Positions 33,265 through 44,516 of a stretch of 64,000 nucleotides of DNA are shown here, piece after piece. Below the pieces are notes generated by a model that saw only the letters and a program-made list of their open reading frames with translations, ran no database searches and was not told the DNA's origin. A program made the translations under genes and the position numbers. Source of the DNA: Nemertoderma westbladi (Eukaryota > Xenacoelomorpha > Nemertodermatida > Nemertodermatidae); the NCBI GenBank assembly GCA_032718475.1, contig JAUCBJ010002174.1:1-64000 (forward strand), given 5' to 3'. The stretch's first letter is position 1, and the number at the start of each line of letters is the position of its first letter.

Positions 33265-34184
33265 GAGAGATAGCAAGTGGAGGAAGTCTATACCAGGCTA
33301 TGCAAGACTACTTCTACCTAACTTTAAAGGTAAAGTATATAACATAAATGTTATATACGTATATGTAAATATCTGTATATGTATATGTAAAGTATATAAC
33401 ATAAATGTTATATACTGCAGCTGCTATAATTTATAAACATTAGTTACTTCTGATTGGTTGTCAATGTTGGAAATGCCAGTTTTCAACTTTAAAGTAAGAT
33501 AGAACATAGGACTAGTGCATTTTGAAAGTTGCATGTTGAAAGTTGGAAGTTGACTGTTTATGTGTGAATGTCACCTTAGGCTACAATATGTTATATATTT
33601 AATTGAAAGTTGAATGTTGGAAGCTCATGCGTGACCCAGACCAAAGCAGATAAGATCTGCTTACATAGGTTTTAAATAAAGACCTACCAATGCCCTACAG
33701 TATAGTAAATCCAAATCTATTATACAACACAAATATCATGTATATACTTGATTAATTTTTGTCGTTCTGTTGATAAACTCAAAAAGCTGAAATGTACATC
33801 TTTATATTGTTGAGGCCTATAGGGTAGAACTTTCCTTACCCTGATATATCTTTGTATGCAAAGGACACTATTCATAGTTTAAGACCTCTGTTTATTTATG
33901 TAAACATACGTTATATCACTCGCTCAGTACACAAATACACTCGCGCTCTTGCGTCAAAACTCGGAAAAGTGCTACTTGTCACACAGACACAATCATGTAA
34001 ATAGTTACATACCAGTAGTGGTAGGTAGGTGTACGGAAATAGAGCTACTGTAGAGGAGTCATTTGTGAACAAGATTTCCAGCATATACCCATTGCGTAGT
34101 TAAACCGTTTAAGAAAATTTGCTGATGATTGAGGTATTACCATTGAATTTCAAGCTTATCTTTCCTTGTTGTAATGGACTATAG
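33265..34184. other. non-coding intron sequence
   Basis: No gene is visible. It holds AT-rich palindromic words (TATAACATAAATGTTATA twice, about 33337-33415) and the inverted partner of the 20295 block (about 33540-33570), plus a third related copy at about 33602-33636. Confidence 0.5.
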
Positions 34185-34612
34185 TTAATGATATTCCTGC
34201 TCTAAATGATCGAATATAAATTTAGTTCGAACCCAACGTATTCTATGAGACATACAAATCGTAGAACACCAATTCAATGCTACCCATGTTTTCCCCTCAC
34301 GTATTCTGCGAAGTTCTTCAACTGACTTTCAAATCCATGATCCCCAGAAGCAGAAGTCGTCCACATGCACAACCACACCATCCTTAGAGCTTATCATATG
34401 ATCTGAATTTTCGTGAGGAATGTCGAAGTTTACTGTCACCATTTTGGTTTTGTTGGAGGTAACGAATAGACCAATACTCAAAGCAGCCTGCTCCAAGTAG
34501 TTAAACAGACTTTGGGCTCATTCGAGAGTGATTCTGAGTGTACTCGCCAGTCATCAGCAAAGACCAGTAAGGTGCTTGTACTTACCTCGACTTCTGGAGC
34601 CAGTAGAAGGTT
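34185..34612 (-). pseudogene. diverged LINE-A-like RT fragment (antisense)
   Basis: Reversed, this reads like codons about 830-960 of LINE-A: a TGSRSRG-like start, a degraded ADD box, VHVDDFC and GSWI blocks. Many substitutions, stops and small gaps make it one of the oldest copies of this family here. Confidence 0.75.
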
Positions 34613-34822
34613 TAGATAATAAGAATATAACAAATTGTAGATACACGAATGCCTCAAGTGTCTGCATGTCCATTGTCTTTGTGTTGGGCACGTGTATTGT
34701 ATACCGCAATACAGTGCCTAACATCTAAAATCACATACGCATTATTCTCCAAAGGATTCCATTACATACTGATATTTTTATACCGAAAAATTCCCCTACC
34801 TAGCTGTGTTTCAGTTACCTAC

Positions 34823-35063
34823 CCAGCAGTTTGTCATCATTGTATTTTGCTTCAGATTAATCGTAGTTGTTGCCCGAATTCGGTTAACTGTGGCTCCCAA
34901 GGACACTGTAGAAGATTCCTTAGTAACGCGCAAATAATCAACAGCGCCCATCATAATAATCACCACAAAATTGAAGAAGATACAAACCAAAATGTATACA
35001 TGCGTCACGGACCAATCAGAAGTTGGCTGATTGCTAAACACTATTCGGGATATTGAGATTTGA
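34823..35063 (-). CDS. channel gene exon: end of TM2, TM3, start of intracellular loop
   Basis: The acceptor is strong (TTTCTGTTTACCTTGTTACAG). The first base completes a Cys codon begun in the previous exon, and 80 codons follow. TM2 continues as CQISISRIVFSN. A short linker (QPTSDWSVTH) leads into TM3 (VYILVCIFFNFVVIIMMGAV), then DYLRVTKESS and a Thr/Asn-rich loop. The donor is GG/GTAGGT at 34823. A GTAACT four bases further would introduce a stop in the last exon, so it is less likely. The long reverse ORF through this area includes intron sequence and is not the real protein boundary. Confidence 0.88.
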
Positions 35064-35460
35064 CTGTAACAAGGTAAACAGAAACAATTATTAATGATCG
35101 AAACACTGATGTTACAGTATACTGTAGTACAAAATAAAGTTATATAACATACAAAATTTCTGCATTTAAAATTTCGTAGCATTTCATTGAAATTTGAAAG
35201 AAATTAGGGAGGGGTCCGCTCCGACTTGCTAAAAATGGTTGTTGTATTAAGGGATATGGTATATAGTAATGTTATCAACCTCGACAACGGCCTTTTGAGA
35301 AAAACCAGTAGCATTGGGAGAAAACAACCGACCGACCTGACTGCCGTCAACTAATTACTGCGTGCATTCAACGTCTAGGTTTCCTACTGTACCACCTTTC
35401 TGTAAGGTTTCTATTTACTTAATACAATGTGAGAGATATGTCCTCTACCAAGTGACTTAC

Positions 35461-35632
35461 CACAGCATTGTCATCATTGAGAGGGATGCCCGTGCAGGAA
35501 TTTGTTTAGCATCTATCCAGAAGATCACCCAACTAACAACACTAGCAAACACAGCTGGGAAGTATATTGTAATTATATGGTTGAAAGCCCGACGTTGAGA
35601 GAATAGAACAGCCTCCATATATGTCTCTGGGT
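35461..35632 (-). CDS. channel gene exon: pre-TM1, TM1 and PAR pore motif
   Basis: The 172-nt exon sits between TATATTTTACAG and GTAAGT. It encodes PETYMEAVLFSQRRAF (strand 10 into TM1), TM1 NHIITIYFPAVFASVVSWVI, then FWIDAKQIPARASLSMMTML, the start of TM2. SWVxFWI followed by xxxxxPAR is diagnostic of anion-selective Cys-loop channels (P-2', A-1', R0'), with Leu at 9'. The phase (2 bases at the start, 2 at the end) fits both neighbours. Confidence 0.92.
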
Positions 35633-35944
35633 CTGTAAAATATACAGTCAATTAAAATACTTCTTAGTAAATATATATAGTCGATCAAAAAAATTTGTTC
35701 TGTGAGACTAATTTTTGGACATTACATACAACCTTATACAATAATGATAGACTCTACAAGAGTTCTATAATGGTAGTTATACACTGATCCATTGAATCGT
35801 ACTTTCCATGCAGCACTCTGGACAAGAACGTATATCTTAATCATATGATTCTATTTCTCATGTTTTGGCGCATTTGCAAATAAGCTTCACAGGGAAGTGA
35901 TGACTGCATGTTACTTGACAATAGGTAATGCTGATGTGGCCACT

Positions 35945-36130
35945 GTCAATTTGCCTAAATATAATTTACTCCGAGGGTGTATGGCAACTGTTGAAACTGG
36001 GATTCAATACACTTATTTCACAGTCACTTTATGGAAGGCTAATCACACATGTTGGTCGAAGTGGTCTCAAGACCCAGATTGAACATCTTCTGTTTGAGAA
36101 GAAATACAGGGGACCACTGCGGTACGAGTT
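35945..36130 (+). pseudogene. LINE-A-like endonuclease fragment
   Basis: The plus strand reads GRLITHVGRSGLKTQIEHLL and then FEKKYRG, similar to KLWTHSGPSGHKSQIDHILF in the LINE-A endonuclease. It is short, degraded and cut at both ends, within the channel gene intron. It is followed by a poly-C tract at about 36164-36178. Confidence 0.65.
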
Positions 36131-36630
36131 TTTAGCTGGTGTAAAATCAGCAGGTAAAGACACACCCCCCCCCCCCCCCTCCTCCCTCACCCTTCTCGGC
36201 TCGGTTGGATGAGAAGATATATAATTTGGGCAAATTCGCTGGCCTGTGTATCCTGAACCTAAGGGTGAACAGTTGGAGAATGGTAAATTTTGGGTCACAA
36301 GGAATGTCGGTTTTGTTATAGATTAATTAAGCCCTTGCAACAATCAGTGTTGGTTCAAACTGGCTGAATTTATCTATGAGCAGCTGGATCTAAATATAAT
36401 TGCTGCAAAGGAAAGCAGGAAATCTTGCAAAGACAAAGTTGATTATTCAACTGTGAACTCTTGACGAGTTGGAGTACCAATTTCTAGAAACTGGTTCAAT
36501 GATGAATCTTATAATTGCTTTAATTATTCTGATATTATATTCATATACTCTATAATCAATGTCAATTATTACTAAATTTACAAATTCAGCAATCAACACT
36601 CATATAATCAATCATACAGCAGCAACTCAC

Positions 36631-36759
36631 TTGTACCACCAGTATATCTATGAGAAAGCAACTTGTAATCAGGTTTTCTGAATCCTTTGATGCTGTAGAA
36701 CTCCCAAGTCAGGTTCTCAACATTAGACCAGAATGATTCGATCTCCACACCACTGATAA
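36631..36759 (-). CDS. channel gene exon: extracellular domain, loop C region
   Basis: The 129-nt exon encodes IISGVEIESFWSNVENLTWE, then FYSIKGFRKPDYKLLSHRYTGGT. The opening VEIESFW matches the C.LEIESF strand that follows the Cys-loop in this family, and HRYTGG lies where loop C is expected. The acceptor is TTTTTATAG; a nearby CAG eight bases on would introduce a stop. The donor is CAA/GTGAGT. Phase 1 at both ends fits neighbouring exons. One N-glycosylation sequon (NLT) is present. Confidence 0.85.
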
Positions 36760-38240
36760 CTATAAAAATGTAACACTTTCATTATTTCATATTATATACA
36801 AAATTATTATAATAATTAACATTAAATAAATAACTAAAATGTTCGCAATGATTTAAGAGAGGTAACATCCTTCTGTTGATAATTTATATTACCATAAACG
36901 GGATAAGGAGATTTTGGAAGGACTATATCTATGGTTAGAGAGTTCTGGAGAGATAGTCCAATCTGGGATAATTTATTTTCGAAGATTTATGTAGTTTTGA
37001 TATTAGAATGAACTGAAAAAAAGAAGGAAAAATTCAATGCTTTAGATTTTGTAACAGTCTTTTCTCAATGAATGCATACTATACTGAATGCAACCCATAT
37101 TATTTAATTACTGTGTTATTTTCTTTCAGGTCAAAGGCTTTCTAAACTAGTATGGTACTGATCACATGCTTAGATTTTATTAATATAGATAGGACAACAG
37201 ACGTTTCGGTCTAAGACACCTACAAATTCCAGCAAATTCCAATACCCTCCAACAGCTTCAGACATAACTGTATGACACGACTGACAGGACAGGCCAGGAC
37301 AGGACTTTGAGCTACTTTGAGGTCACTTTGACATTTCTTGGTCCACTTTGACATACACTTTGAATCCCCGACTATATATGGGCCGAAAATTTAGGGTATA
37401 AATTGAACTCAAAGAAGCTTTAAATTCAGTGATTATTGCATTTAATATGAATAAAAAACTATACATGGTTTTACTCAAAACGCAATTTTACAGTTCTGCC
37501 ATAGCTAACAAGACCCCAACATTGGCTACTGAATGATAGCTGTTCTTAGCAATATTTTTCCTGAAATATTAACTATTCTCAATGTGGCTCAAACTATGGC
37601 ACACCTCTTGGCTGACCCTGACAGCTCCACTAACATTTCCAACCGATAACAATAGGCCATTTAACAAATCACTGAATGAGCCGATTAGTGTAAACAGTGG
37701 GCATATATAGGCCACCAGCCACCCACAGTATGATTCGAATAGGTTTATATATTTACACTACTAAACTATAGTGCCGTTCTGTCTGTCTGTGTAATTGTAC
37801 AATTCAGCAATGGCTGGTAAGATATACCGGTACTGGGACAGTAGCAAACTCATCCAATATTACCAACTAAAGCACAATTGACAGCGTAATTTTTTTTTTT
37901 TTTTTTTTTGACAGCGTAATGGTTATATATTACATGGGACACATTACTACCTAGGTTTGGCTAACCAGTGGATGCGCTATAATTGGACACATGCTGTCCC
38001 TCCATTGGTCGATCTATATCTATTAGCCAACCCCTAATTTCCACTGGCCATGTATTAGCTGGGTGTGGTGCAACCTCAAGGATGGGAGCATGCATCTCTG
38101 CAATTTGTTGCGATCACTATATGCATGTGACCATACGTGCAACGAATGGTACAGCAGAGTAGCATAAGTGTACCAAATAGTATAGTAGATTAGTATGTAA
38201 TAGTAGGCCTACTGTAGAATAGTATGACTTACAACATTCT
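36760..38240. other. non-coding intron sequence
   Basis: No coding or RNA gene is visible. The only notable structure is the poly-T insertion with flanking duplication at 37878-37920. Confidence 0.5.
37878..37920. repeat. poly(T) tract flanked by a 13-bp direct duplication
   Basis: TTGACAGCGTAAT occurs at 37878-37890 and 37908-37920, separated only by T residues. This is the footprint expected when only a poly(A) tail was inserted by target-primed reverse transcription on the other strand. Confidence 0.8.
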
Positions 38241-38289
38241 ACATCAACTTGTTGATCTACCGCAAGAAATTTTTTTTTACTTTTGCAAA

Positions 38290-38503
38290 TACGGTGTGGT
38301 GCAATAGAGGACATTCTTATAACTTTTTAATTAAACGTTTTACTAGATTAGAGATAACTAAGTATTCCTATTCAAACCGTGTACTAAGTGAATGGAACGA
38401 TTTACCGTCAGACGTAGTCAATATTAATGTTTTTAAGAACTTGTTAAAAATAGTAGATCTTTTACCTTATTGTTGTTTTGATAGATTTTTGGATTGGTAA
38501 TTT
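38290..38503 (+). pseudogene. LINE-E: C-terminal fragment of a CR1/Jockey-like LINE
   Basis: The ORF contains RGHSYNFLIKRFTRLEITK and then SNRVLSEWNDLPSDVVNINV and FKNLL. This is the conserved RGHSxK...R.N.FSxRVxxxWNxLPxxVV...FK..L ending of many non-LTR retrotransposon polyproteins. Only this terminal part is present, ending in TAA-like AT-rich DNA just before the LINE-B insertion. Confidence 0.75.
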
Positions 38504-38550
38504 TTACATGTATTATGTTATTATTATTGTATACATAGAAACATGTATTT

Positions 38551-40794
38551 CAGGTATGTATTTCATGTATTTTACAAAAAGTGGAGAAACAGCATGATCA
38601 ACTGCGAGGCATACAGCTCGTTCAACCTAATTGGTTCGGACCACAGAATTGTGACTGCAGAGATCAGACTCAGTTTGAGAGCCAGCAAACCCAGGACAAG
38701 CAAGCAAATCAACTATGACTGGGAGAAACTCAGAACTGACAATGCTGTAAAGGATGCTTACACAGTAGAAGTTCAAAACCGCTTTGAAGCACTTCAGTCA
38801 ATGGATGAAGACCAGTCCACCGATTCAATATACCAGAATATAATAACAGCCCACAAGGAATCAGCTAAGAGGCATATCCCCCAGAAACCCAAACGAAAAC
38901 AGTATGTGCCATGGCAAAACTCTGAGGTTACTTGTAAGAGAGAAGATCTTAAGATAGCCTACAAAGTTAAAACCAAACAACCAACAACAGGTTGAGAAAG
39001 CTAAGGACGATCTTAAATTGGCCTACAACATCAGCCAGGAAAAGTACATACAGGATAAAACTGAAGCAATTACAATTGCTCACATACAGCAACAATCAAG
39101 ACTTACCTGGCAAACTGTAAATGAGGTATCTGGTCGGAAAAGTTGTGCAAAGGGGCGCCTCAAAGCCGATAGTCCTGAAGAACGTGTTGGGAAGTGGAAA
39201 AATCACTTCAGCAACTTGCTTGGGCAGCCACCAAACATCGAGGTCAGCCCTACAAGGAAAATATATGACAAGACGACACTACCTATAGAAACAGGGGACT
39301 TCACACCTGCCGAACTCCAAAGAAGCATTAAAAGCATGTCCAATAATAAAGTGAGTGGATTAGATGAAATCCCAGCGGAGGTATGGAAAACCGGAGTGCT
39401 AAACAGACCATTATTGAATGTTTGCAACCGGATGTTAAAAGGGGAAAAGCCACCACCAATTTGGACTAAAGGACAACTAAAGCCTCTCCCCAAGAAAGGA
39501 GACCTCGGCATACCAACAAACTATCGTGGGATATGTGGTAGCTGCCAAAATATACAATAAAATGATTCTACATAGGATTAGGCCTCACATAGAAAAACTA
39601 CTGCGTAAGAGCCAAAATGGATTTCGACCAAGTAGATCAACAATAGCTCAGATACTTGCACTACGGAGACTGATTGAAGGAATTAAGTCAAAGAATCTCC
39701 CCGCAGTCATGACTTTTGTGGACTTCAAGAAGGCATTCGACTCCATCCATAGAGGTAAAATGGGTGAAATCCTAAGAGCTTATGGAATACCAGAAGTAAT
39801 TGTTGCTGGCATTGGATTGTTATATTGTGACACAGAAGCGCAGGTACTCTCACCAGATGGTGAAACTGAGTTTTTCTCCATCCTGGCTGGCGTACTGCAA
39901 GGTGACACATTACCACCATTACTATTTGTAATTGTGCTGGATTACGCAATGAGGACGGCCACAAAGGGTGAAGATCTGGGATTCACACTTCAAGAATGCA
40001 GAAGTAGTAGATACCCGGCAACTACAGTCACAGACACCGACTTTGTGGATGACATCGCCCTGCTCTCTAATACGCTAGCAGATGCACAGCTTTTACTAAA
40101 TAAAGCGGAGAGGGCTGCTAAGGAGGTTGGATTGCATATAAATGCTACCAAGACCGAATTCATGACCTTTAATGTTGATGGAAACTTGACAACCATTGAT
40201 AATAATCAACTAAGGAAGGTCGATGACTTCCAGTACCTTGGATCATGGATAGAGAGTAGCAAAAAGGACATAGAAGTTAGGAAAGCAAAGGCTTGGGTAG
40301 CTCTATCAAAAATGGATACCATCTGGAAATCAGATCTCTCCAGGCACCTGAAGACTAAGTTCTTTCGAGCCACAGTGGAAAGTGTATTTTTATACTGGGG
40401 TGAGACCTGGACACTGACTAAATCACTTGAACAACGAATTGATGGTTGCTACACAAGACTACTAAGGGCAGCCCTAAACATCAGCTGGAGACAACACATG
40501 ACAAACGCCGAGCTTTATGGTACAATACCACCTGTATCAACCACCCTCCATAAACGCAGATTAAGATTCAGTGGGCACTGCTGGCGAAGTAAAGACAAGG
40601 TCATACCAGATCTACTTCTATGGCAACCAACTCATGGAAAGCATAGTCGTGGACGACCAGCCATAACATATATAGATCAACTTGAAAGGGATACTGAACT
40701 TGAGAGAAACGAAATTGCAACAACTATGGAGAATCGGGAAGCCTGGAAGGATCTCATTTCCACTGTCTAAGTTCGCTCGACCTAGTAGTAGTAG
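38551..40794 (+). pseudogene. LINE-B: 5'-truncated RTE-like LINE
   Basis: The copy starts inside the endonuclease domain (KKWRNSM...GSDHRIVTAEIRLSLRA) and runs to the natural 3' end. Frameshifts near 38990 and 39535 break it into three ORFs (38543-38995, 39018-39560, 39526-40770). RT motifs include NGFRPSRSTIAQILALRRLI, FVDFKKAFDSI and GVLQGDTLPPLLF, and a FVDD box in place of FADD. The C-terminal block YTRLLRAAL...LRFSGHCWRS and GRPAITYIDQL matches LINE-A in layout but is clearly a different subfamily. The 3' end is (TAG)n directly after the stop. TAGAAACATGTATTT flanks it at 38536-38550 and 40795-40809. Confidence 0.9.
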
Positions 40795-40809
40795 TAGAAA
40801 CATGTATTT

Positions 40810-43200
40810 TAGTCTTTTAATATAACGATATTTTAAAGTGCAATTGTTGCCCGTAAGAGTTCATGTAACCTGGGTGATGTTCTCCCTTTTAATTAAATTT
40901 TATCTGTTTAATGATTAATAAAAGAGTGTATTATTATTATTTATTATTATTATTATTATATTATAGATAGTATAGTAGTCTTCTTGTGGGCACTAAATGT
41001 GGCAAAACATTAATGCATGGTTTTATTATGAGAAGAAAGCCAAAGATATAACCCATTTGTTAAAATCCAAAAAAGTGGATTTGTTGTCATTTACAGCAGC
41101 CAAATCTACGATACTGATCTCACATGATACTGTTATTGCTGGTGAGAAAGAGAGGCCACCCATGATTAGACTCTAACACATCACTGAAGCATGAATGCTC
41201 TTTCTCCAGGCATGGGGGAATCCGGCATGATATAGTAGCCCATTTTCCTAGATTGATCCCAGGGTGGAAACAAGGCTGTCCTGTGTACTGATGGAACATC
41301 AGTACCTTTACTGCCTGATGGAATACTGACAAATAGTAAAAGTATTGATAACCCCCCTTAACGTAGAAATAGGCACCAGTATTTGTTTCCCAAACATAAA
41401 CAAACTAGCCCTATTCTCCACTATGCATAGCCATGGTCTCCAACTTACCTAATGTATTGGGGCTAGGGTAACTAACCATTTACAACTATCAGTATTTAAT
41501 ACAGCGCTACACTGAAAAAATGGAATTCAGCTTATTCTTAAAAAAAAAGCGCTGTTTCTCAACAATAACCACAGTTTAATCTCGTGACATATTGAGCTGA
41601 GGTTATATTGAGAAAACAGCGCTTATTTATGAATAATAAAGTACAGCTTATTAACAAATTACAAACTGTGTTTATTTAAAAAAAAACACTGCTTTTTCTT
41701 AAAATAAATCATAGGTTATTTCATATTGATTATTGACAGTCAGGAATATAAACTGTGATTTTAAAAACAATTAAGCAGAGGTTAAAAAATAAAATTTATT
41801 TTAATGGTTCCCGAAACTGTGGTTATGTCAAGTATAACCGGTGTTTAATTTTATAACCTACGTTTTAAACCTAAGGTTAAATTTATAACCTCTGTTGCGT
41901 TTTTTCAGTGTATTTAACTAGGCCTATCTAATTTATTTTATATTCCAGAATTCGTAACCCTAATTTTAGTTACGCTAATAGTTATATAAAATTTGCCTAG
42001 TGTACTGTATTTATTTAGCCTAATTAATTCGAGTTTGCAAATAAGAAAACAGAAAAGAGCAACAAGTAGTGTTAGTGCAAGTACCAGTTTCATTAAGCAA
42101 TAGCGTCCAGTCAGTACCTAACAGTATTGCTATCTAGCATTAGCGTAAGCAATACAGCATTAGCGTAAGCAATACAGGCTACCTAAATGATTAGCAAACC
42201 CAAAACGGCTGAAGGGGACACAGAATCCGGATTGCTTCCCCTTCACTCCTTTAGGATAACCAGTAGCCCCGACTTCCGACAAGCCCTCAGCGCCTAACTT
42301 CCGTGCTCTGCTGCCTTGCCATGAGTGAACTACAGTTTAGATCCCCATTGCCGCTCTGTCCGTCGCCTCCCCAGTCGTGCACCTCGCCCCTCCCTTAGCC
42401 TAACATGCTAAAACGCGGACCGTAATCACGTAATTACTGAATTATGGATCAAACAGTCTGAAGTGACATGCAATTAAACATTAAATTAAGAAGAAACACA
42501 ATTTCTATCAAACAGATTACATAATTCATCAATCAGTGTAGTTTAATGTAGCAAGAGTCTGATATATGCAAGTTAATAATCAAATTTAGCAACCAGAAAA
42601 CAATTAAATCACATACATAAAGCATAATTATACACAGGGTTCCGGTACAGTTAACTAATATATTAAAGATGGCTGACAGGCACAAATGATGTAATTCTAA
42701 TAATAGCACTGAGCATCGCCATGGATGCGTCCAATCACAAAGCTAGAAAACTATAATCAAAATTTCACGTATATCTAAATTGGTGATTGTGTAGGTTATG
42801 TGTGACTATTAGAGCTGTTACACGGAATATATATATATCGAGCACAGTAAAGCAATTGGTGTAAATATACTGTAGGACAGCATTATGATTTTTAAAATGA
42901 ATTTATATATTTTTATTACATTACTGGTTTTATTATAAAATATTCATATTCTTAGGGCGTACGTAATAAACCATCCTTCTAAAATATGCTCTAGGCCTCG
43001 CTCTCGTTAATTCCATATCTACTGTAATAATGGGGCCATTTTGAGCAAACGCCGTATTTCGTAACAATGAGAGACTTCAAAGGAGGAAGATGAGAAAACA
43101 AATTAGTTTTATTAACAATTTATTTAAAACGTTTGATGAGAGTCAGGCTAGGACACAAATTCTCCCCTAATCAAAACTCTCAGTTTACTTATTTTTACAT
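40810..43200. other. non-coding intron sequence
   Basis: No gene is visible. It contains a (TTA)n microsatellite (about 40930-40965), a TA-flanked MITE (41510-41910), a 20-bp duplication (AGCATTAGCGTAAGCAATAC twice, 42136-42178) and a locally GC-richer block at about 42220-42420 without an ORF. Confidence 0.5.
41510..41910. mobile_element. 401-bp MITE with TA target duplication
   Basis: The ends are CACTGAAAAAATGG and, reversed, CACTGAAAAAACGC, each next to TA (41508-41509 and 41911-41912). The interior is AT-rich with recurring AAAACAGCGCTT and ...AACCT words and no ORF. The layout fits a Tc1/mariner-type non-autonomous element. Confidence 0.65.
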
Positions 43201-44095
43201 GATGGGGTGATGATAACTCCACCTACTAGCGCCAGAAGTCGAGGAAATCCTGCCAAGTACCTAACTGATCTAGACTATGCTGATGACTTAGGAGTACTCT
43301 CAGAATCATTAGAGGGAGCCCAACGGCTCCTCAGCTCATTAGAACATGCTGCTTCTAGTGTTGGTCTTTTTATTAACTCCAGAAAGACCAAGATTTTGAC
43401 AGTTAACTTTGAAAGTCCTCAGCAAGTCTCTGATCGGATGAGCATAAGCTCAAAGGATGGTATGCTTGAGCATGTGGACGACTTCTGTTACCTGGGATCA
43501 TGGATCCGGAAGTCAGGTGAGGACCTTCGAATACGTAAGGGAAAGGCATGGGCAGCCTTGAATAGGCTTTCCAGGATTTGGAAGTCACCGAGAATTAATC
43601 GGAAACTTAAGGTCCGATTATTTAGAGCAGCAGTAGTTCCAGTACTCCTCTACGGGAGTCCATGCTGGGCTCTAACTGCTGAGGACACCAAATCTCTGGA
43701 TGGCACATTCACAAGAATGCTACGCCGGGTTCATTGTGTCAAGTACAATGCACACATCTCCAACCAGACACTATATAACATTGGAGGTGTCTCATTGGTT
43801 CCCACAAGCTTGACACTAGAACAAAATCGCCTCCGCTTTGCAGGACATTGCTTTCGCCGTGAGGACCAGCCAGTGCATAATCTTGTACTTTGGCAGCCTC
43901 ATGGAGTGAATAAGCATGGTGGACAGCCCATGACTTTCTTGAGACGCATCTTAAAGGACACTGGCCTTGAAGATGCGGATGATCTAGCAAATGTCATGGG
44001 TGATAGGGAGTTGTGGCGGTGCAATTTTGTTGACAAGCCGGCACAGCATTCTTAAAAATGCAGCTGCAATGCAGCATGCCGATTCTAGTAGTAGT
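43201..44095 (+). pseudogene. LINE-A copy, 5'-truncated, open frame
   Basis: The sequence is almost identical to the last ~280 codons of the full-length LINE, from DGVMITPPT through DYADDLGVL to FVDKPAQHS, without frameshift. The 5' truncation point falls just upstream of the FADD box. The 3' UTR hairpin and (TAG)n tail are intact. A possible short target duplication is TATTTTT. High similarity suggests recent arrival. Confidence 0.9.
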
Positions 44096-44144
44096 ATTTT
44101 TGCCAATCATTGATCAGCTGTATTCTTAATTAATTCCAATATAG

Positions 44145-44312
44145 ATGAATACAGGGACATTCTGGGACATAGAGGGGCATTCTGGGACACACACAGGGAC
44201 ATTCTGGGACATACAGGGACATTCTGGGACACACACAGGGACATTCTGGGACATACAGGGGCATTCTGGGACATACAGGGACATTCTGGACATACAGGGA
44301 CATTCAAATATG
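44145..44312 (+). repeat. minisatellite of ~20-22 bp half-units
   Basis: Repeats of GGGACATTCTGGGACATACA alternate with a variant carrying CACACACA. About eight half-units lie just downstream of the LINE-A copy. The ORFs on both strands here are repeat artefacts. Confidence 0.9.
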
Positions 44313-44418
44313 CTCAATGTAAAATAAATAATTAATATTAAATAATAAAATGTTACAAACTAAAATTTAAAATGTAATATAAATGTAATAAAATTTATTG
44401 TTATAATTGTAGACTTAC

Positions 44419-44516
44419 TGTCATTGGCATAATCAGGGCGAAGATAGAGTGAGCAATTCATTGTATCAAATGGAAATAGAAATATATCCAGATTGCATTT
44501 CATTAAACGGATTTGT
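44419..44516 (-). CDS. channel gene exon: the Cys-loop
   Basis: The 98-nt exon has a T-rich acceptor (AATTTTTTTTCAG) and a GACA/GTAAGT donor. It encodes QIRLMK, then the signature CNLDIFLFPFDTMNC (two cysteines 13 residues apart with FPFD, exactly the Cys-loop spacing), then SLYLRPDYAN. This identifies the gene as a pentameric ligand-gated channel subunit. The first base completes an Arg codon from the exon ending at 49491. Confidence 0.93.
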
